Shown: positions 27,658 to 38,819 of the stretch, one piece after another | Position numbering within the stretch: the stretch's first letter is position 1 | How the letters are laid out: the number at the start of each line of letters is the position of its first letter | Assembly (NCBI GenBank): GCA_031539165.1 | Contig: JAVKLK010000023.1 | Span: 1-44,682 of the forward strand | DNA from: CAIVSN01 sp031539165 | GTDB lineage: Bacteria > Patescibacteriota > Gracilibacteria > BD1-5 > UBA2023 | DNA length: 44,682 bases | Direction: 5' to 3' | The notes under the pieces: model-generated | What the model was told of the DNA's origin: nothing | What the model saw: the letters and a program-made list of their open reading frames with translations, nothing else | Database searches by the model: none | Position numbers and translations under genes: made by a program

Positions 27658-28879
27658 TTCGATCAGGTGCTTCGTTTGGGCGATAATTCACCGAACGAAG
27701 CTTCACTATTTCTCGTCAAACCGTTTGTCATGGACGACGGTATATGAGAGATCCGTATTTTGTGAGACGCACATCCGGTCTATCCGAAAGAAGTGGAACT
27801 GGAATATAGCCAGACCGTCCAGCTGCACTATAAAATTCACTGAAATACACTGATCGTTCTTTGAGCTCCCAACAAGGAATCGTTATTACCATAGTCCCCT
27901 TCCATCCCGCTTGCTTGAGTCAGGCAAACAGCGTTACATATATGCGGAAAAGCATCTGTTTTTCTTGTTCAACAAGCTCTTCTCGTACAGAGTGTTGTCC
28001 GAAGATTCTCCCGAGATACCCCTCTGTGACGATGTGCGTCACACGAGAAAGTTCAGGATATTGACCAAGCTCAGCCGCATCGCGAAGAGTTACCTTCGTC
28101 TGCGTGTCAGTCTGCTTCTCTCGAAGGAGAAAGCTTACCAGATTGTTCTTGGTCGCCTCGACCATGTCTGGGTTAATATCCGAGGCATGAATCTCTCGTA
28201 TTCAACGCTGCGCGGCTTCTATGAGAACGGTACCAAGTCCGGAAAATGGATCCATTACCACTCATGTCTCATTTCCAAGAGCAAGGGAGAGCATCATTTG
28301 CGCAAGTTTTGGGGGAAGCATTCCCACTTCCATATCTCGGGTCTTTCCCGTATCGCGAGCAGAGTAGGCATCAATATCTTGAATGAAAATAGTTCGTGCC
28401 AACCACTGTGTATTTCCAGAAGACAACAGGAAGAATTCCGTCTTCGTGCCAACCAGTCATTCTTTTTTGACTACTGCACTTACGAGATTTTGATCGTCTT
28501 TGTTTACAAATCGGACATTGAGGGGGGTGTGAGTCCCTCCTCCCGAGCGAATATCTTTCTTGAGCCGTAAACCGAGAGAAAAAAGAGGAGCATTACCTCA
28601 AATCTGACCAAGACCAAAAGGAATTTTTCCAGAAATATCAAGAGCTCGAATCAGTTCTGCAACTCGGTGAGGGAACATTTTTGCATCTCGAAGTTCTTGA
28701 ATCAGTTCAAAGGCTCGAATAACTCCCCCCATCGTAGAAGCAATATCGCTCACAGGAAGCTGGGTATCGATACACGCGAGTTTTGGCTGAACAGAAATAA
28801 TGGCACTCCTTCCAAAAATTGCCTCTATCTCAGCAAGAGAAACCTTCCATTCGCGTCCAAGTTCAAAAGCGTAGAGCAT
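27638..28879 (-). CDS. UPF0020/Trm11-like tRNA guanine-N2 methyltransferase
   Basis: The protein has 413 residues and uses seven TGA codons as Gly. The N-terminal third (MLYAFELGREWKVSLAEIEA...) is weakly like a THUMP-type RNA-binding region. The Rossmann methyltransferase follows: RDMEVGMLPPKLAQMML, GNETGVVMDPFSGLGTVLIEAA (SAM site), ASDINPDMVEATKNNL, and THIVTEGYLGRIF in place of the N/D-P-P-Y catalytic motif, as in Trm11/Trm-G10 relatives. It probably makes m2G in tRNA; the exact site is unknown. It starts 1 nt after the pnp stop, and its end overlaps proS by 20 nt. Confidence 0.85.
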
Positions 28880-28880
28880 A

Positions 28881-31040
28881 TTATCCGATGATACGCTCAA
28901 GTCCGACTCTTCCTTTCTCTTTATCAATAGTAATAATCTTTACGCGTACTTCATCTCATACTCGTACGTACTTCTCCACATCTTCTACTCGTTCAGGAAC
29001 TCAGAGTTTTGATATATGAAGCATTCCCGACTTTCCTTTTGCCCATTCAACAATGGCTCCAACTCCCTCAAGAATCTTCACTACTTTTCCTTGAAGTACA
29101 TCTCCCACTTCATCCTCCTTCAAAATTCATTTGATGAATGCCAAAGCTGCCTGTCCGCTCGCCTGATCTTTGGCAGTGATAGAACATTGTCCCGTGTCTT
29201 CAAGGTTCACCTCGACTCAGAAATCTTTTTCAATACCCTGAATCGTTTCACCCCCCTTTCCAATCACCTCTCGCATTTTTGCCTCAGGAACAAATACCGA
29301 AAGGATAAATGGAGCGTATGGTGAAAGCTCAGGACGTGGAGCAGAGAGAACTTCTCCCATGTTCTTGCGAATATGCGCGAGCGCATTCTTTGCTTGAGAA
29401 AATACTGCTGCTATAACCTCAAGCTCAAGACCAGAAATTTTGCAATCCATCTGAAGAGCAGTAATTCCCTGCTCTGTTCAGGCAATTTTGAAATCCAAGT
29501 CACCAAGGAAATCCTCCTGTGCCTGAATATCGGATAGGATAACATACGAACGGGTATTTTCATCAAAAATCATTCCCATAGCCACTCCTGCTACTGGACG
29601 AGTTATTGGCACACCTGCATCCATGAGAGACAGCGTTGAGCCACAGACGGAGGCCATAGAGGATGATCCGTTACAGGTAAGAGTCTCGGAAACAACTCGA
29701 ATAAAATAGGGGAATCTTTCGAGAGCTGGAAGGACGGGCTCGAGAGCTTTCTCTGCCAATCTTCCATGTCCCACTTCCCGTCGACCGACACCACGAAGCG
29801 CGCGAACTTCACCAACGCTATACGGAGGGAAATTGTAGTGATGAATGTAGCGTTTTGTATTTTCTTCAAACATATCATCGACAATCTGGATATCACCAGG
29901 GCCACCAAGTGTAGTAACAGAGAGAACCTGCGTCACTCCTCGCTCAAACAATCCCGATCCATGCGTACGTGGAAGTATTCCGACAGAAGATCGAAGTGGT
30001 CGTATCTCGTCAGGCTTGCGTCCGTCGAGTCGAATTCGACGTTCTAATACGCTCTCCCGCATATGTTCTTTTACCGCAGAGTACACATGTTCTGACACGG
30101 CACCCAAATCAATTGCATCATTTGGTTCATCTTGATTATACCCCAAATCTCCGAGCACTTGTTCTTCAAGGTCAGCAAGTCGGTCGTAAAATTCAGACTT
30201 TCCCGTATGAAAGAGTGGAGTGATTCGCTCTTTTGTCACCAGATGGCGAACTTGCTCTTGAAGCTCTTTGTCTTGAGAAGCGAGAGTAAGGGTACATACA
30301 GGAATAGCATGAACCAATCGATATGCTTCCAAAAAGTCTCGTTGTGCCTGACAAATTTCACGGATACATCCATGAGCAAAAGTAAATGCTGCGAGCATCG
30401 TTGCCTCGTCCACTTCTTGCGCCTGAGACTCAACCATGGTAATAGCATCAGCAGTTCCCGCTATGGTCAAATCAAGTTTCGCTCCAGCAAGCTCAAGGAA
30501 TGTTGGGTCAAAGATACATTCCCCCGTTTCCTTCATAGCAATTCGAACTCCTGCTACTGGCCCTTCGAATCATTCCACTCCAGCAAGCATGAGAGAAAGT
30601 GACGCTCCTGTAATCCCCCAAAAACCAAAATCAGAAACACCACTTGAACTCAGTATAGTTGATATAATCTGCACTTCGTTTTGAACACCCTTGGGAAACA
30701 TAGGACGAATTGGCCTATCTATAAGACGCGAGTTAAGAATGGCAGCCTCTGAGGGTCGCCCTTCTCGTTTCATAAATCGATTGCCCCCGATTTTTCCAGA
30801 AGCATAAAACCGTTCCACAAATTCGACTGTGAGTGGGAAAAAGCTCGCTTCTTTTGCTTCGGGATTTACTCCTGCTGTTGTAAGAAGATAATTTCCCGAA
30901 GTGTCTTGAATCACTACAGAACCCTGTGCAAGACGAGCAAGTCGTCCTGATTCAAAGGAAATACTCTTACCCCCTATGGCGTAGGTGCGAGATGCAGGAG
31001 ATATATCGATTACATTCTGATCAGAAAGTCCGGGAATCAT
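28881..31040 (-). CDS. pnp: Polyribonucleotide nucleotidyltransferase (PNPase)
   Basis: The protein has 719 residues with six TGA codons as Gly. It degrades RNA 3' to 5' using phosphate. Domains in order: first RNase PH core (GNYLLTTAG...REGRPSEAAILNSRLIDRPIRPMFPKG), helical domain, second RNase PH core with THGSGLFERGVTQVLSVTTL, GSSSMASVCGSTLSLMDAGV and DFLGDLDFKIAGTEQGITAL, KH domain (MREVIGKGGETIQGIEKDFG), and S1 domain (GDVLQGKVVKILEGVGAIVE...HISKLG). The Gly in FKIAGT is TGA and is invariant in PNPase. The downstream methyltransferase gene is coupled. A hairpin and promoter precede it. Confidence 0.96.
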
Positions 31041-31059
31041 AGAAAAAAGAAGAAAGAAT

Positions 31060-31122
31060 CCGAAACATGAGTGCTTCGGGAAGAATTAGGCGGTAGTATA
31101 TGGAAATACGGGAATACTTCAA
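31060..31122 (-). promoter_or_regulatory. pnp promoter and leader hairpin
   Basis: On the minus strand TTGAAG (31122-31117) and TATACT (31100-31095) are 16 nt apart. The leader then forms a short hairpin CCGAA...TTCGG (31079-31060) before a pyrimidine-rich start region. pnp mRNAs of other bacteria carry RNase III-cut leader hairpins; this one is a weak candidate for the same. Confidence 0.5.
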
Positions 31123-31125
31123 AAC

Positions 31126-34100
31126 CTACTGTACTCGGCGGGATACACCAAAGGTTGTGGCAGTCTGCACCACATCAGAGGAAGATGCTCCCCCTGCTGG
31201 AGGAGTGAGAGCGTCTCAAGCCTCTTTGTACCAACGTTCTGCTTCGATATGATCATGAAATGCATCTCGAAATATATCACCCATAAGGGTATATATTTCC
31301 GATATAAGAACTGTTGGAACCGTTTCCATATTCATGAGAAAATCCATACAATCCTCGATATTATCTTCCAGAAATGCGGCAAGCTCATGTCGAATCGGAT
31401 TTCCTGCAAGTATTTGTTGTTCTTGTTCAAGAATATCCCCCTTGAGAAGGACAGAGTCCTGCTCCCAACCGTTGAATTCATGTTCCAGCGTATCACCAAA
31501 GAACAATCGAAAATGTTCCGAAAGTACACTTGCTGCTTTTTGTGGATCTCCGACAAGCAATCGATACAAAGTAGTCCAGTACGAAAGTAAGATGTTTGGA
31601 TCAAGACCAAAATCAAGAACAAGCAAACGGAGATGAAGAAGCTGTTCGGTATCAGGAATAGGGGTTCCCGTTTGTCCTGCATATGCTCGTATGACAGAGT
31701 ATCTTTCAAAACGATTTGCATACCCCTGTGGGAGCGCCTCTCTCATGCTGGAACTCAGCTTCACAAATCGTTCGTATGCACTATCGAGGAGCCTCTTTTG
31801 AGCATCAGAAAAAATCGGCATTGGATGCTGCTCGAGTTCCGCATCATCGAGATCGTCAAGAGACATGAGTAAGTAACTCAGGGAAGAGACCCATGCGAGC
31901 TCAACTTGAGGGACCTCAAGAGTTTGGGCAAGTTCAAGATATTGTATCATGTTCGTCCACTCCCCTTCAAGCGCGGCAATATCCGCTAGTTCCAACAATG
32001 CTGGCGCATGATGAAACTGCTCCCAGGCAATTCACAAATAAAACTTTGCAAGTTCGAGTCCTTTTGGAATCTCCTGATACGCGTCAGCATAGTTCACCCC
32101 TATATCTGTGAGAAGAATCGGATTGTAATTATGAACATCTTTGCTGAATTCCAAGGCCCCCTCAGTGAATCCATCCAAAATAAGCGCCGTACTGATGGCA
32201 CGAACAGAGCAGTCGTAGCTTTCTGTATTCTTTTCTGAACGAGATACTAGTACATGAATGCAGGTGCTCAACAAAAACCCCAATTCTTCATCATATCCCC
32301 AATCTGCCGTCTGTTTGGCTCCCGGATGAGCCAGCATCCAGTTCTCCAGTCTCCCGAGCGCTTGAGAAAATTCATCCTCATCGAGTATAGCAAAGTACTC
32401 AACCAACGAGAAAATAATCTCAGGGTCACTCATATCCGAGGCGAGAATATGATCCAGTTGCATTTCTTCAAAAGCAGGACAAGGATATTCCCGAAGAAGA
32501 ATCGTAAGATATGAGTTTTGATTCTGTGTTAAAAGAGGAGGAGAAAGTTCTTTTGCCAGCAAATCCATGATGTCATCTGACCCCAACTCCATAAGATGAA
32601 GGTGGGTGAAATACAAGAGGGTCCCACTTACACGAAGTTCAGCACGAATCTCGGATGCATCGGACATCATGAAGAGATAGAGATTCTGGCGAAATAGATA
32701 TTCTCGAGCAGATTCTCCAAACTCCCCCTCTTTTCGGGCTCCAACAACAAGCTCTTTGAGCTCAGCATACACTTGTTGAAACAGTGGGGGAAGTCCTTCA
32801 AAAGACTGTACAAGAGAATCGAGCGCTATTCTTTGGGATACGACTCTCTGTGCCTCTGACTCTTGTGATATATCACTCTGAACATCCAACAATGCAAGAC
32901 AGGATTCCATTACTTCAAGAGTGTCCTGGTCCCCATCGAGCAAAAGAAATTGTCTGAGTGCCCACAGATGTGACTGAAGATAGTCTTCAACAGAAATATC
33001 CTCCGCCTTTGGAACCCCATACTGCACTGGTATCGCCCGATCCAATGCAGGAGAAAGTGGAATTCATTGAGTAATCTTTGAAACAGCAGTATCCCCCTTT
33101 TCTATCTCTCACTCATCGCCAAAAGACTGGGCCAAAGACACAACACACTCTTGATGTCGTTTCATGGCAGAGAATGAAGCATGTTCTAAGAAATATTCCA
33201 AGAGCCATGCTTTCCCATCAGGTCCACGCTTGAGTTGAGCCTCCAAGAAAGAGAGATACCCTCTCGCAAGTGAGGCATCCATCAAATCTATCGCTGCGAA
33301 CTGAATCAAGGCGAGCATGGAATGCACTTGTTCATCTGTATGGACAATTCTCTGTGCCACAGTTCGTATCTGATTGAGAATATCTTCTCGCTGAAGAATT
33401 GTTAGAGTAGCTCCGCCCAAAACTTCAGAAGCAATAAGAGAAATATCTTTTTCAATATGAATAGACTTTGGGGAAATCTGATTCCTCCGAATAGTGAATG
33501 ACTCCTCGTTCATCGCCCCATAAGCATACATCATCTGAATATAGCGAAGTGCTGAGGCATGATCTCCGAGAAGAGTGCAGACAGAGATACATCCGAGCAT
33601 GCAGTTTTTATCTTGGAATACCTCCGCTCATTGCTCATAGTATTCTCGAGCTTTTGCAAGTTTTCCCTCTTGTTGCCAATAAAATCCCAATCGGAGATAT
33701 GAATTCACATCTGCAACTTGAGTCCCCTCTTCAAACATACGAATTGCCGAAGCAGTATCCTCAAGAAATACCTCATAGGCGTATCCTACTGCAGAGTACA
33801 TATCTATATTGTAACCTCCTCCTTGATTCGCAAGCTGTGTTTCGATTGTCTTGAGAAGGTCTTCAACAAGAGACAAATACTCCGCATATTCTGCCTGAAG
33901 TTCTGGGTCGTCCTCAGTCGATATATGAGATGCTGCTTGAGAAAAGGCAGAACTCATCCGATTGAGTGATTCGGCCGCTCCCGCTGGATCTTGTTCGATT
34001 GCACCGCGAAAAAAGGAGAAGCTTGCATGAGGCAGCCCAAACCCAATAAGAGCCTCCCCCACTCGGGTCGGCATTTCCGCATCTTCAAAAAATAAATCCG

Positions 34101-34368
34101 ATTCTTGGTTCAAGAAACGAACGACCGCTTCTCCATCTCAAGACTCAATAGCCGCAAGAATTCAAAGAAGCGTTTCTTTTGACTGCGCAAACATTTCTGG
34201 AGTGACATCTCCTTTTGATACAAGGATGCTCGCAACTCTTTGGTAAATGCCTCAATCAAGAATATCACTCTGAGATTCAAGAGGCGTATTCTCAGGTACT
34301 CGAGATATATCTGGAGACTCTTGAAGATTGGCCACATCCGAAGATGCTCAAGTTTTTGGGGTGCTCAT
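31126..34368 (-). CDS. Giant helical-repeat protein of unknown function (1080 residues)
   Basis: The frame is continuous only with about ten TGA codons as Gly. The protein is acidic, almost entirely helical, with no signal peptide or transmembrane helix, so probably cytoplasmic. Degenerate TPR-like pairs are visible: MYSAVGYAYEVFLEDTASAI, NSYLRLGFYWQQEGKLAKAR and LLELADIAALEGEWTNMIQY. The N-terminal 40 residues are Ser/Pro/Asp-rich and disordered, and the C-terminal tail (DALTPPAGGASSSDV) too. I recognise no family. Its promoter region resembles that of the other giant gene. The gene lies 39 nt after the DsbA-like gene. A scaffold or protein-interaction role is inference. Confidence 0.8.
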
Positions 34369-34402
34369 AGTTTATTTTTAATGAAATAAACTATTAAGTC
34401 AA
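34367..34402 (-). promoter_or_regulatory. Shared promoter-like motif (copy 1) with an 11-bp inverted repeat over the start codon
   Basis: On the minus strand TTGACTTA (34402-34395) is followed after 11 nt by CATTAAAAA (34383-34375). The same two blocks at the same distance precede the other giant gene. Overlaid is a perfect inverted repeat ATAGTTTATTT / AAATAAACTAT (34394-34384 and 34377-34367, 6-nt loop) that ends on the first two bases of the ATG. It may be an operator or a start-masking hairpin. Confidence 0.55.
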
Positions 34403-34407
34403 GAATT

Positions 34408-35091
34408 CTATTTCTTGCTCAGAGCTGCTTCAATAATAGTGGCAAGCTGATCAGAATCTTCGAAAACAAGAGGAGCATCATTCAGGTACACACTCGGGGT
34501 TCCTTGCAGATTTAAACGATTTCCTTCTGCTATCTCGTTATTCAAGGTTTTTTGGTACCACGCCTCTGTGAGACATCGCGAAAATTCAGATTCATTCATG
34601 CCCAAATCCTTCGCAAGTTTCACTCGTTCTTCATCAGAGACGGATGAGCCATTCTTTTCGTGTTCCAGTGCATACAGCGCGTCTCGATACGCCCGAAACT
34701 TTCCCTGTGGCACAGAACAAAGAGCCGCAAGTGCATCTCATTCAGCATTTGGATGAACTGGCTTCCCCTTTGCATTCGTCATGGTAAGCGGATAGTTCAT
34801 GAATGTGACTCCAATCTTATTCGTTTCAATGTAGTCTTTCCAGAGTCGATTTTCTGCGCCTGTATGAAATACCGCACATGCAGGACACTGATAGTCAGTA
34901 AAAATAGTAAGCTGAACTGGGCTTGAAGCATTTCCAACATGAACCGAATCCAAATCTTTGGAAACGGTGTTTACATAGATGCTATTCGGGTACTGCCCCG
35001 TTCCCTTGGAGACAGAAGGAGTTTCTGTTGAAGTACAAGAAGACAAAAGCAACGAACAAAGAAGCAAGGAAAGGAGAGGGAGAACTGGCAT
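34408..35091 (-). CDS. DsbA-like thioredoxin-fold lipoprotein
   Basis: The protein has 227 residues with one TGA as Gly (HPNAEGDALAAL). The start at 35091 gives a lipoprotein signal MPVLPLLSLLLCSLLLSSC, with the lipid-bearing Cys19. The thioredoxin domain begins at VQLTIFTDYQCPACAVFH with active-site C69-P-A-C72. A helical insertion (FSRCLTEAWYQKTL) and the cis-Pro loop GTPSVYLND follow. This is the DSBA_2/thioredoxin_4 type, expected to make or shuffle disulfides outside the membrane. The Cys pairs of the SLH surface protein in this window are plausible substrates, which is inference. The frame upstream to TTG 35139 is less likely. Confidence 0.88.
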
Positions 35092-35119
35092 GAAAGAACG
35101 GTGAAAAAGGGAATCATAC

Positions 35120-35147
35120 TCGACTTTTGCAAAAAACAACCTATACT
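35120..35147 (+). promoter_or_regulatory. Possible promoter of the superoxide dismutase gene
   Basis: TCGACT (35120-35125) and TATACT (35142-35147), 16 nt apart, stand 31 nt before the ATG, in the gap shared with the divergent DsbA-like gene. Confidence 0.45.
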
Positions 35148-35178
35148 CAGTCGTTACTTTTTATTCTTTGTATTCATT

Positions 35179-35769
35179 ATGCACACACGACCCAGCCTCC
35201 CCTACTCACTCGACGCACTCAGTCCATATATTTCTCAAGAAACCCTCCAATTTCACTCCGAAAAACATCACCAAACCTATGTGGATAACTTGAATGCTCT
35301 TATCCCAGGCACTCCCCATGAGTCGCAAGATCTAGAAACTATTATTCAGACTTCCTCTGGGGGAATTTTCAATAATGCAGCCCAGGTATGGAATCACACG
35401 TTCTACTTTGAGGGACTCGCTCCAGCTGGATCCGCAAAAATGGATGGAGAAATACGACGTGCTATCCTGCAAAAATGGGGTTCTGAAGAAGCATTTAAGG
35501 CAGCCTTTGGGAAAATTGCCCTCGGAACTTTTGGTTCTGGTTGGGCATGGCTTGTACGGGCAGAATCAGGAGAACTTGATATCCTCTCTACATCAAATGC
35601 TGGGTGTCCTCTAACACAGCCTGGAGTTACAGCACTTCTCACCTGCGATGTCTGGGAGCATGCCTACTACATTGATACTCGAAATGCCCGAGCAAAATAC
35701 ATAGAAAATTTCTGGAATGTAGTAAATTGGGCAAAGGTAGAAGAGCGATTCGCTACTTGCCTCAGATAG
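35179..35769 (+). CDS. sodB: Iron/manganese superoxide dismutase
   Basis: The 196-residue enzyme converts superoxide to hydrogen peroxide and oxygen. Metal ligands are visible: first His in LQFHSEKHHQTYVDNLN, second in QVWNHTFYF, then Asp and His in TCDVWEHAYYIDTRN. FGSGWAWLV is the conserved Trp region. The stretch STSNAGCPLT resembles iron-type enzymes more than manganese-type, but metal choice cannot be settled here. No signal peptide, so cytoplasmic. I chose ATG 35179 over the longer upstream frame because the family starts near LPYSLDALSP. No TGA. The end overlaps the second giant gene by 17 nt. Confidence 0.95.
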   Translation: MHTRPSLPYSLDALSPYISQETLQFHSEKHHQTYVDNLNALIPGTPHESQDLETIIQTSSGGIFNNAAQVWNHTFYFEGLAPAGSAKMDGEIRRAILQKWGSEEAFKAAFGKIALGTFGSGWAWLVRAESGELDILSTSNAGCPLTQPGVTALLTCDVWEHAYYIDTRNARAKYIENFWNVVNWAKVEERFATCLR

Positions 35770-38692
35770 TGTGCATCTCAGCAATATGAGATCGCGCTAT
35801 AGTCCGACTTGCAGTTCACTGGATTTGTCTCCAAATCGAATGAATTGTCCCAGATTGTGGGGAAACTGGAAGTATTACCATTCTTCCAGTTTTTTCTTGC
35901 CTGTATTTTCCATGAGATCACCGATGATGAACCAATCGGAATCCCTGACTGACAAGATGCCTCACTAAATCAGAATGCGTCATTCATCGTGAAGTTGAGA
36001 CCTCGTTACTTCCTTTTGTCAGACCTCCAAGAGTTTCTGTTCTAGATTGTACTAGGGTTCCAATATCTTCCACCGGTAGAGTCTCCAAAAGTACAAGCTC
36101 CGCCTGAGTCAAGAGTCTTCCATGTCCCGAAAGAGCAAATCGATCAAGAATCATATCACGACGCACACGAATATCTCAACAATCCTGAGAAGTGAGTACC
36201 GCTGCTTGAACACAACTTCCTATAGCATTCTGTTCCGCAACATCTTCAAGAATATCTATAAGTGATAGCAGGATTTCTAGAGCATTCGGGGCTAGAGTGC
36301 GAGAAAATGTTTCGTAAGAAAATATATTGATACATCCATATCGTACAGATTTTTTGAGAAGCAGGACGAACTGTTTCTTGTACGACTCAAGACAGACTAT
36401 ATCCTCCTTCGTCTGCATGTACACGCATACCAACTCCTGCACATCTTCGGGAAGTACAGCGAGAGCCTCTGCCATCTGCCGTTCTATCGAGGTTTGTTGC
36501 TTTATCCGCCTTATATGGGTCAATATCTCGGAAAGATTCTCCCACTTTGCCCCAGTGCGATCAAGCTCATGAACCATAGTTGGATTTTTTTGGATTTCCC
36601 GAACAAGCAGACGCAGCTCTCCCTCAGCGATTCCGATAGGAGTGCAGCAATGTGATTGACACAAATACAGAAACGCATCGGAGATTTCCTGATTGGAAAG
36701 AAGTTGAATCCAGTCATCTTGCGATATGATTCGATTGAGAGATTTGGATTGAAACACGGATCGCACTCTGAGATACTCTTCAAGAGAAACGGCAGTAGCG
36801 GCAAGTACTTTCTTCCGGTAATGAAACTTTTCCAGAAAATTCGGAGTAAGAACAGACCTAAATCGAGCAATGAGTTCGCGAACTTGTACACGAGTCAAGG
36901 CAGAGTATTCATTCACCTCTCGAGGAAGTTGCGCAAGAAGATTTCTCTCCGCCTGGTCAACGGGATGAGTTTCAGCAATATACGGAAGGACATCCGAGTA
37001 TACGAGAAGGAGACTACAGAGTTCGTTTAGTTCACCTATCCACTCCGAAAGTTCTGTCTTAGAAAGCAGTATAGCCATGGCATACTGCTTTCGCAGAAGA
37101 TTTTTCTTCTCCTGTTCATGAAGCTTAGAATGCTGGAGAAATGTTGCTATATTCTTAATTCCTTGGGAATTTGCCAAATGTTCCATGAGCCAGTCAACCC
37201 CCATGTTTTCCAATATCAGCAGAATTTCTTTTCCAACTTGAGACCCGACAGAATCTGGAGTACCAAATAACATTCGAAGCTGTTCGGGAGAAAATTGAGA
37301 AACAAGTCGCACTCGCTCTTCGTTAGAAAAAGTATCGAGCTGCCGAAAGAGCGACATATCACTGAAATAGTCTTTTCCTCGAGTCGAATCAAGCCCCGAA
37401 CGTATGAGGGAACACAGAAGACGAAGTTCTAGTTCTTCATATCGATTCGTAATAGTGATAATCTCCTCAACTCAGTAGTGACTCAAAAGAGTGGCTACAT
37501 CTACTGATGATAGAGTAGTTCTTACAACTGCAAGATATCAACCCAGGAAAGCCTGCTTCGGAGAGAGTCAGGAAACTTTCCCAGTATGCAGCATATTTTT
37601 GGCGACACGAACTCGTTCACAAACTCTATCGATATCTTTTGAGGTGAGCCCCTGAGAAGGCATTTGAACATCGGAAAGACACAGGAGACCTCAGAGATAT
37701 TCCAAATTCGGAAGACCCGCTTCAGTCTCAAAAAGAGAAATATCTCGCTCAATAAAGCGTACGAGCGAAGTGGGAACAGAAGCCCCTGTCTCTTGTGCAG
37801 CGCACAAGAGAGCATCTCTCCGAGAATCCAGAAGTGTCATGGTTTTCAAGAGACATACTTCTGCTTCTGTATCCGACCAAGATGTTCCTGGTGAAATCGA
37901 AGCATCGAATGCGGAAACAGGATACTCCGAGAGATGTCCAGCCATGATATCTCGAAGGTATTCCGCTTCATCGGGAGCAAGAGGATGGGCAGACTCAAAA
38001 ATCGGACGAATATTAAAATACACCCTGAGTTGGGAGTTGAAAAATCTCTCTGGGTCCTGGATATGCGTATCCTTGAGAGCATTCCAGAGAAGGGTAATTC
38101 CAGGAGGAAGGGTGAGTGTATCCTCCATTGCATCCAATTGAGTGCGGAAATCGGTGCGATACGCAAATGTCTGGTTCAAAAGAACGAGAACTCGAAATAT
38201 CGACAAGCTTTCTTTCAAGCGTATGAGCCTCTGCTCTGGATAAGACTTGGAATGATTCTGATATTCATTCGTTATCTCAGTAAATCAGGAGATGGTTTTT
38301 GCCAGAGCATGAATTGCTATTTCGTTATGGGAAGCATGGAGCTCTCTCGCAAACTGCTCCAGAGTGTTCATGGTCGAGATAAATTCAGACACCTCCTCAG
38401 GAGCATCTTCCAAACGAAGTGCAAGGAAAAATGAAGAAAGTTGGTCTGCGATTTCCCGAGACTCAGACTGCAACACACTATCTACAGACGACTCAATGCA
38501 TGACTCAAGAAGTTTTCCGCCTCCATGCCGATCAATCATAGATCTATATTTCCGCTTCAGATAGCCACCAATACCAGATTTAGCCGCCTCTCGACGAAAC
38601 ATGGAATTCTTCTGGAAACATATTTCCAAGAGATCATTCCATTGTGGGTTCGTCTGTTTCAGAGTATCCAGCTGCAATCCTCCTTGTAGCAT
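35753..38692 (-). CDS. Giant helical protein with a C-terminal HicA-like domain (979 residues)
   Basis: About ten TGA codons must be Gly for the frame to stay open. Residues 1-900 are helical and Leu/Glu-rich, with no signal peptide or membrane helix and no family I know; the region around MSLFRQLDTFSNEERVRLVS starts a regular run of helices. Residues 904-979 (MTHSDLVRHLVSQGFRLVHH, then RGSHGKYRQEKTGRMVILPV) look like a HicA/YcfA fold with the G-S-H-x-x-Y site. In the usual code this would be a separate small gene, since a TGA precedes its Met; under code 25 it is fused. TTG 38701 is an alternative start. The gene ends 17 nt inside sodB's 3' end on the other strand. Confidence 0.78.
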
Positions 38693-38716
38693 GTAATTCA
38701 AGTGAATATACTATCG

Positions 38717-38744
38717 TTTTTAATGGGAAAATACAATAAGTCAA
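38717..38744 (-). promoter_or_regulatory. Shared promoter-like motif (copy 2)
   Basis: On the minus strand TTGACTTA (38744-38737), 11 nt, then CATTAAAAA (38725-38717), exactly as upstream of the first giant gene. The middle 11 nt differ between copies, which argues for selection on the two ends. It lies 24 nt before the ATG. Confidence 0.55.
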
Positions 38745-38779
38745 CTCTTCATTTCTTCTGACTTAAAAAAAGAGGAAAT

Positions 38780-38805
38780 AAAAAGAGCTCCGAGGAGCTC
38801 TTTTT
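38780..38805 (-). terminator. Intrinsic terminator after the cold-shock gene
   Basis: AAAAAGAGCTC-CGAG-GAGCTCTTTTT is a perfect 11-bp hairpin with flanking A and T tracts, 14 nt after the csp stop. Confidence 0.9.
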
Positions 38806-38819
38806 AAAAAAGGAACGAA

